Assembly: GCA_943737045.1 (NCBI GenBank)
Contig: CALSFV010000017.1
Location: forward strand, 1,116,001 to 1,180,000
Length of the DNA: 64,000 nucleotides
Direction of reading: 5' to 3'
DNA from: Parapristionchus giblindavisi
Taxonomy: Eukaryota; Nematoda; Chromadorea; Rhabditida; Diplogasteridae
In this document: positions 58,809-64,000 of the stretch, piece after piece
How positions within the stretch are numbered: the stretch's first letter is position 1
How the letters are laid out: the number at the start of each line of letters is the position of its first letter
Translations under genes and position numbers: made by a program
Notes under the pieces: generated by a model
What the model was told of the DNA's origin: nothing
Database searches by the model: none
The model's input: the letters and a program-made list of their open reading frames with translations, nothing else

Positions 58809-61279
58809 TGGTGCCAGTCAGAAATACGGACTAGAGAGTGTGTGAGAAAGAGAGAATGTCTGCTATATTTAGTGATTCATAAGCTTTTTTTTTACACTAC
58901 TCGCTTTTTTTCCAACGAGAGAGTAAATCAATAAATGGAATGTATCAATCGATAATTGCAGACATTCGATTCTCTCTGAAGTGCGTGCACTGGAGAGTGA
59001 AAAGGAGCAGATGATGTCGAAGACGCCCATCTCGTGGAACCACACCGAGTTCCAGGTAGGGTACATTGGTCTGCAGTTACTCCGTTTATGGATTGACTGA
59101 AACGTGAACGCTGCTGGTGCGAGTTTCTTGTTTTCTGATTCGAATTTTCACCGTCCTATTATCTTTCTGATAACATTTCGATTTATCTGTACAGCGTGAA
59201 ACTAGGAAATTATGGGTGTATAAATTAAATAAATTGTACAATGAATTCAAATCTGTGGTTATTTATTTATTTTATTTATTTAGTTTACTTGTAAATTATA
59301 ATGGCTATATTCTCTCTCATTGTCAGGTCGTCTACCCCTCATTGGAAAGTGAGATCAAGATTGGCGACTACTATCTGCGTCTACTGCTTCAGGAAGGAGA
59401 GGAGGAAGCCACGCCCATTCATGATGCGTTAGTACACATTTATATTATTTATAATTTAAATATTTTTATAAATCCATTTTTTTTTCAAGTAGAGCAAGCT
59501 AAGAAACAAGGCAGTTTAGCTCACTTTCAATGTTCGACCAGGAGCGGATCACGTTGATTTTATGTTTCACTAGGTTGAGATAATTAGTAATTGCTGCTGT
59601 TGCGCGATTCATGCTATCTGTCCGACAATGAGATATCATAACATGTTTTCTTAATCGATACTTCTGATAAGTTGCGGAATAGATTTTATATGCGACAATT
59701 AGTCTAATTCTGTTGTGATATTTTGATCTTTGATCTTTTTTTCCAGAGTGAACTTCTTCTCGGCAGTCTACCATCGATTCTTGCTACCGTCTCGTGTGGA
59801 TCTTCGATGTGTGTGTCTGTCAGCCATGGCGATAGCCTACGAACGGTATGATGGAGAGAGGGTTACTGTAGTCAGAGTGGGTTACGGTAGAGATATTGTT
59901 GGGAACCTTAACCGTTCGTTAGCTGGTGCGAGGCGTTGTCTGAGAAGAGATTGATCTGTTAGCGAAATAGTATTGATTGATTAATAATTGATTACAGTAG
60001 CTACATCACGATCGGATCGTTTCCGGACGCCAAACACTTTGTTGAGCTGCTGCGGAAGAGTACGATACCTGCGGAACGTGATCGATTGGTAGGATGGATG
60101 ATTTTATACACTTATATTTTAAATATGTGGGAACTAACTCTTTATTAGAAGTGCTTTATTGTTCCTTTTCTTTTGGGTGCTGAAACCTGAAAGTGAGGGG
60201 TGATGAGACTAGTCTCTTTGTCGTGTAATTCGTTCTTGACAATAGGTGCGTTGTAGACCAAACCACTAGGGTTAAGCCGCCCCTACATATGAGCAAGATC
60301 AGTTCCTCCCTGGGCAGTTCCATCTATTCCCCTTTGGTCTTGAAAGCCGTGATACATGCCTAGGTTGAAGTGAATGATTGGCCCTTTTAATGAACAAGTT
60401 TAAATGTCTTCATATTGTAAATCTGTAGTATGTGAGTGACTATGAATGAGATGATTTCAAAGATCAATCTATCCTTGATTTAAAATGGCACGACTCACAT
60501 ACTGACGCTTGGTATATTCGTAGGTACTCCTACTGTCGAAGCTCGCCCTAAACAAGGAGAACGCCCGAGAGCTCGTCAATGCGGATCTGGCTCCCCAGCT
60601 CGTCGACTTGGCGGTGCTCGCCCATCTTCACGTCCAGAGGGCCAAGATCCAGGTACTTACTTGCAGCTGCTAGAGCTCCATTGCATCATTTAAGACTCGA
60701 TAGCTCATTGTCAGTTTTACACCCAGAATCCTTTGATAACAAAGAAAAATATTCGCTGATCTTTGATCTTTCTCTTACAGAATCAATCGAACGTAATCGA
60801 AGCATCGGCAGAACAGATGGCAGAGGGTGGCGCCCTCGAGTGGTACTACAATGATAAGGACTCCCAGAGACAGGGACCGTTCTCGTTTGATAAGGTACGG
60901 TAGGATTCAGTAGGGTACGGAACGATTGAGTACGGTGCTATGGCATAAAGTTCTTGTCGTAGGCAAGTGATTACTGTATTTCGAGCAACAAAAGTCCTTC
61001 GAATGCTCTGTTCAAAAAATAAAATCAATGTTTTACACATTCTCACGCCTCTTTACAAGGGAAGCGTAAGAAATATCTTTTAGACCTATTGACGAGAGTA
61101 TTTTTCCTCGATAGCTATAGGCAATATAAGGTCGGAACCAAAAAATCAGCGGCTGGCATGTACTTTCCGATATTATATAATTAATCAAATTTTGTACTTT
61201 CGAACGCGCTGTTTTCAGGCTGTGTGTGCTATGAAATAAGGCTCCCCTGATAGAGCCCTTGACAGAGCAGTGAGAACAT

Positions 61280-61346
61280 GGCGACGTGGTGCAGTGGCAG
61301 CTTGTTCTCTTCTTGATCACTATGTGAGTGGTTCGAATACACCTAT
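61280..61346 (+). ncRNA. tRNA-like module in H3 left arm
   Basis: A-box-like TGGTGCAGTGG and B-box-like GGTTCGAATAC at tRNA-like spacing. The flanking ACATGGCG and ACACCTATGGAC match H1. Confidence 0.5.
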
Positions 61347-61973
61347 GGACATTTTTCTTTTGCGAATTTTTAAACGTTCCGGACTTGTAATTTTGATCAG
61401 AAAAAAAAATTTAAAATCTTTTTTCACAATTTTTATGTAGCTGTTGAACTTGAATTTTATCATTTAGGAAAACAAAAAATAAAGCAACATTTCGTTTACC
61501 AGCATAGTGATCATTTAATTTTGAGAGAGTTCATCTGTACCAAGCGGCTACGGAATAATAATATTTTGATAACTTGTGCATACAATGTTTGGTCAAACTT
61601 TCTAAACTAGTCTTCCTGTCCACAGGGACAATTAATCAGTGAGATTATTTACGAAATGCTCCAAATGTGAATGAATAGCCAATTGCAATACGGCTAAGTT
61701 ATGGCCATAGGTTTATGAAAAAAATATAATATTACGCCCGTTGATAGGTTTGGATTCACCTTTTAGACTCTACCGATGTCCCCGTGCAAAACTCTCTCAA
61801 AATTAAATGATCACTATGCTGGTAAACGAAATGTTGCTTTATTTTTTGTTTTCCTAAATGATAAAATTCAAGTTCAACAGCTACATAAAAATTGTGAAAA
61901 AAAGATTTTAAATTTTTTTCTGATCAAAATTACAAGTCCGGAACGTTTAAAATTAGCAAAAGAAAAATATCCA

Positions 61974-62041
61974 TAGGTATATTCGAACCACTCACATAGT
62001 GATCAAGAAGAGAACAAGCTACCACTACACCACGTCGCCAT
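61974..62041 (-). ncRNA. tRNA-like module in H3 right arm
   Basis: Inverted partner of the left-arm module with the same B-box core and a slightly changed A-box. Confidence 0.5.
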
Positions 62042-62654
62042 GTTCTCACTGCTCTGTTAAGGGCTCTATCAGGGGAGCCTTATTTCATCGCCTACACAGC
62101 CTGAAAACAGCGCGTTCGAAAGTACAAAATTTGATTAATTATATAAAATCGGAAAGTGCATGCCAGCCGCTGATTTTTTGGTTCCGACCTTATATTGCCT
62201 ATAGCTATCGAGGAAAAATACTCTCGTCAATAGGTCTAAAAGATATTTTTTACACTTCCCTTGTTAGTCTGTTTGGAGAAAGAGTATAAAGGACTTTAGA
62301 TATGCTTGCGAGACTTGTGGATTTCATGTTTCTGACTCCTTCTATTTGACATTGATATAATGCGCGATATTATATACGAATATTTCTTTGAAAAGTACGT
62401 TACAAACAACGAAGCGTGGCGGTATTGTGGGATTTTGAAAACCCTTTCCGCATTTTTGAAAAGATGTAACGTAGAAAAACCCATGGTCTGATTGACGTCC
62501 ATGGTGTTCGCTTTCCAGATGAAGGAATTGTACGCGGAGAAGGTTATCTTCGAGCGTACAGCCGTCTGGGCGAGTGGCATGACACAGTGGCAGTCACTCT
62601 CCGCTGTCCCACAATTCCGATGGACCGTATGCTGTCAGCAGGTAAGAGCTCGGC

Positions 62655-62812
62655 ATAGACCAGAGGCCGTATGCATGAACATTGGCAAACTTTTTGTCGA
62701 CGAACAAGACGTTGCAAACGTAGACAGAGACCCTTTATCTAAGATCCTCCAGCTCGCTTGTATCCTCGCGTTTGTCGACAAACAATTTGTTCATACATAT
62801 GGTCTCTGACGG
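62655..62812. mobile_element. Palindromic MITE, second rme-8 copy intron 32
   Basis: Ends AGACCAGAGGCCGTATG and CATATGGTCTCTGA are near complements. Internal arms include GTTTGTCGACAAAC-like sequence. Terminal similarity to the element at 31674 suggests a related family. Confidence 0.6.
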
Positions 62813-63519
62813 GTTTTGAAATGTTCGGAGTAGCGCAGCTTTGTACTCAACTAAACGAATTTATTTGTAGGCTCCTCCTGTTGCGGGGACGGGCGAGCAG
62901 TGTGGTGCGGTGCCTCTCTACAATCTGACCCAACTGGCTACCGTATGCCTGGATATTCTCACACAGATGGCTTCGTTCTTCCCCTCAAGGTAGGAGAGAT
63001 TATTGATTTGTATCTATTTCTGAAATTGTCGCTATAATTTATCACCGAATTACACACAGTGGACAACAAGTAAACCTGTGGAATTGGTGTCTCCGAGATC
63101 TTCACATAGATGATGAATTTTGAATTTTTTTATTCGATTTTGTGCTCTTTTTCAGGGATATCAACGGTTGTGTCGTGCGGCCCATGCCCAAGATCAAGAA
63201 GGTGCGTACGGCTTTGCACTTGTCGAATGTCTGACTCCTCTAACGACCCACCGTACTCTTACCGTATCGTTGTCATCTCTATGTACTTGCAGGTGCTCAC
63301 CGAGCCTGCTCTGCTCTACCAGATTGTTCAGCTGCTGCTCACATATGATCCACAGATCGTCCATCGAGTAGCCACTCTACTGTACATGATTATGCAGGTA
63401 CGGTAATAGGAGATTACTGTAGAATCCCCCCCCCCCCCCTCTGGGATATTGTGGCCATTCAGTTTAATAAACAATTTGAGCTTGATCTCTTTTAGGAACC
63501 ATAACCAGGTTACCGATTG

Positions 63520-63660
63520 GGCACTACTTCAGAATAGGGTACCAGTACACCGGGCAAGTCCGAAAGGACGTGAAAAATGAAATTAACACAAAGGAAAGGA
63601 CGTTTATATTAGGCAATTATACTATTATTTTGGACTGGTACCCTATTCTGAAGTAGTGCC
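63520..63660. mobile_element. hAT-like MITE, 141 bp, second rme-8 copy intron 35
   Basis: Ends GGCACTACTTCAGAATAGGG and its complement, flanked by the 8-bp duplication ACCGATTG at 63512-63519 and 63661-63668. It is absent from the matching intron of the first copy. Confidence 0.88.
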
Positions 63661-64000
63661 ACCGATTGATTGGTAACGAATTCTGATTAGGCTCCCCTCT
63701 TTTTTCAGGTTATTGATTGGTTGGGTATTGATTGATTATTCAGGACAATCCGTTCCTACCTCGTTTGTACCTCTCTGGCGTCTTCTTCTTCATTCTCATG
63801 TACAACGGCTCGAATGTGCTGCCTGTGGCTCGTTTCCTCCATTATACCCATCTGAAACAGGCCTTCCGATCCGCTATTGTGAGTACTGTAACGAACGCGA
63901 CGCGTCAGTCGGATGCGTCGCGGTTTTGGGATCTACTACAGTATAATCGATAATAATCTCTACTACAGCCACGATTGGGGACTCAATGCCAGTCGGTGCT

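Larger units (their letters stand above)
61056..62263. mobile_element. Harbinger-like foldback H3, second rme-8 copy
   Basis: Ends CAAGGGAAGCG and CACTTCCCTTG, flanked by TTA at 61053-61055 and 62264-62266. The first rme-8 copy has the empty site CTCTTTAGTATG near 41305. Arms of about 490 bp pair around a loop at about 61545-61780 and share sequence with H1. Each arm holds a tRNA-like module. Confidence 0.9.
56057..64000 (+). pseudogene. Second, 5'-truncated copy of rme-8 (exons 18-37, continuing past window)
   Basis: Exon copies: 56057-56170, 56548-56614, 56784-56867, 57053-57187, 57413-57535, 57799-57906, 58251-58313, 58522-58610, 58962-59055, 59327-59427, 59747-59845, 59998-60088, 60524-60652, 60781-60894, 62519-62641, 62871-62989, 63156-63201, 63293-63397, 63744-63878 and 63969 to the edge. 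Splice sites are kept and most exon differences are synonymous (exceptions include Asp to Val in VVYPSLESE and Glu to Gly in IWNGKTR). The exon 21 copy has an 11-bp deletion that produces LWIARQ and then a stop. Exons 1-17 (about 524 residues) are absent, with no start codon. Homology begins near 55918, matching 30113 in intron 17. It is called a pseudogene because of the missing start and the lesion; an uncollapsed second haplotype is the alternative. Confidence 0.8.

Overview
The window is nuclear DNA from a nematode, most likely a free-living rhabditid; no species can be named from the sequence. The evidence is AT-rich intergenic DNA, many short introns with GTAAGT or GTRAGT donors and TTTCAG acceptors, acceptors placed directly in front of start codons as expected for spliced-leader trans-splicing, and clear orthologues of nematode genes. 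All exon structures below were assembled by eye from reading-frame phase, splice signals and family knowledge. No alignment or database search was run.

Layout. (1) 1-7019: two inverted copies of a small secreted Tyr/Gly/Pro-rich peptide gene flank a three-level transposon nest, a Tc1-like foldback inside a mariner inside a hAT element. (2) 7020-14764: a small foldback MITE, then a 17-exon SLC17-type major facilitator transporter gene on the minus strand. Its last three exons are repeated as an inverted copy, and the loop between the two arms holds the start of a PPxY-motif gene. (3) 14765-19352: a 1.45 kb palindromic element flanked by TTAA and a small Cys-rich secreted peptide gene. (4) 19353-23675, minus strand: the SNRNP27 (U4/U6.U5 27 kDa) gene, whose last intron is almost filled by a 2.2 kb palindrome of the same TTAA family. 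(5) 24166-54966, plus strand: a complete 69-exon rme-8/DNAJC13 gene of about 2282 residues, close to the length of C. elegans RME-8. (6) 55918-64000: a second, 5'-truncated copy of rme-8 (exons 18-37 before the window ends), best explained as a tandem duplication of everything from intron 17 to just past the 3' end. Misassembly of two haplotypes is the main alternative.

The genes form no single pathway: rme-8 is an endosomal co-chaperone, SNRNP27 a tri-snRNP splicing protein, SLC17 an organic-anion transporter, and the small peptides are secreted. What unites the window is its load of palindromic (foldback) and miniature transposons. Because rme-8 is present twice, one copy often supplies the empty site for an insertion in the other, so several target-site duplications can be read directly: TA for Tc1/mariner, TTA or TAA for a Harbinger-like foldback family, and 8 bp for hAT-like MITEs. 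The most unusual observations are Harbinger-like foldbacks carrying a pair of inverted tRNA-like (A-box/B-box) modules, the TTAA foldback family with one member inserted directly against a splice acceptor, and two short motifs (GATCTTT heptamers and TACGGTA) concentrated at splice sites.
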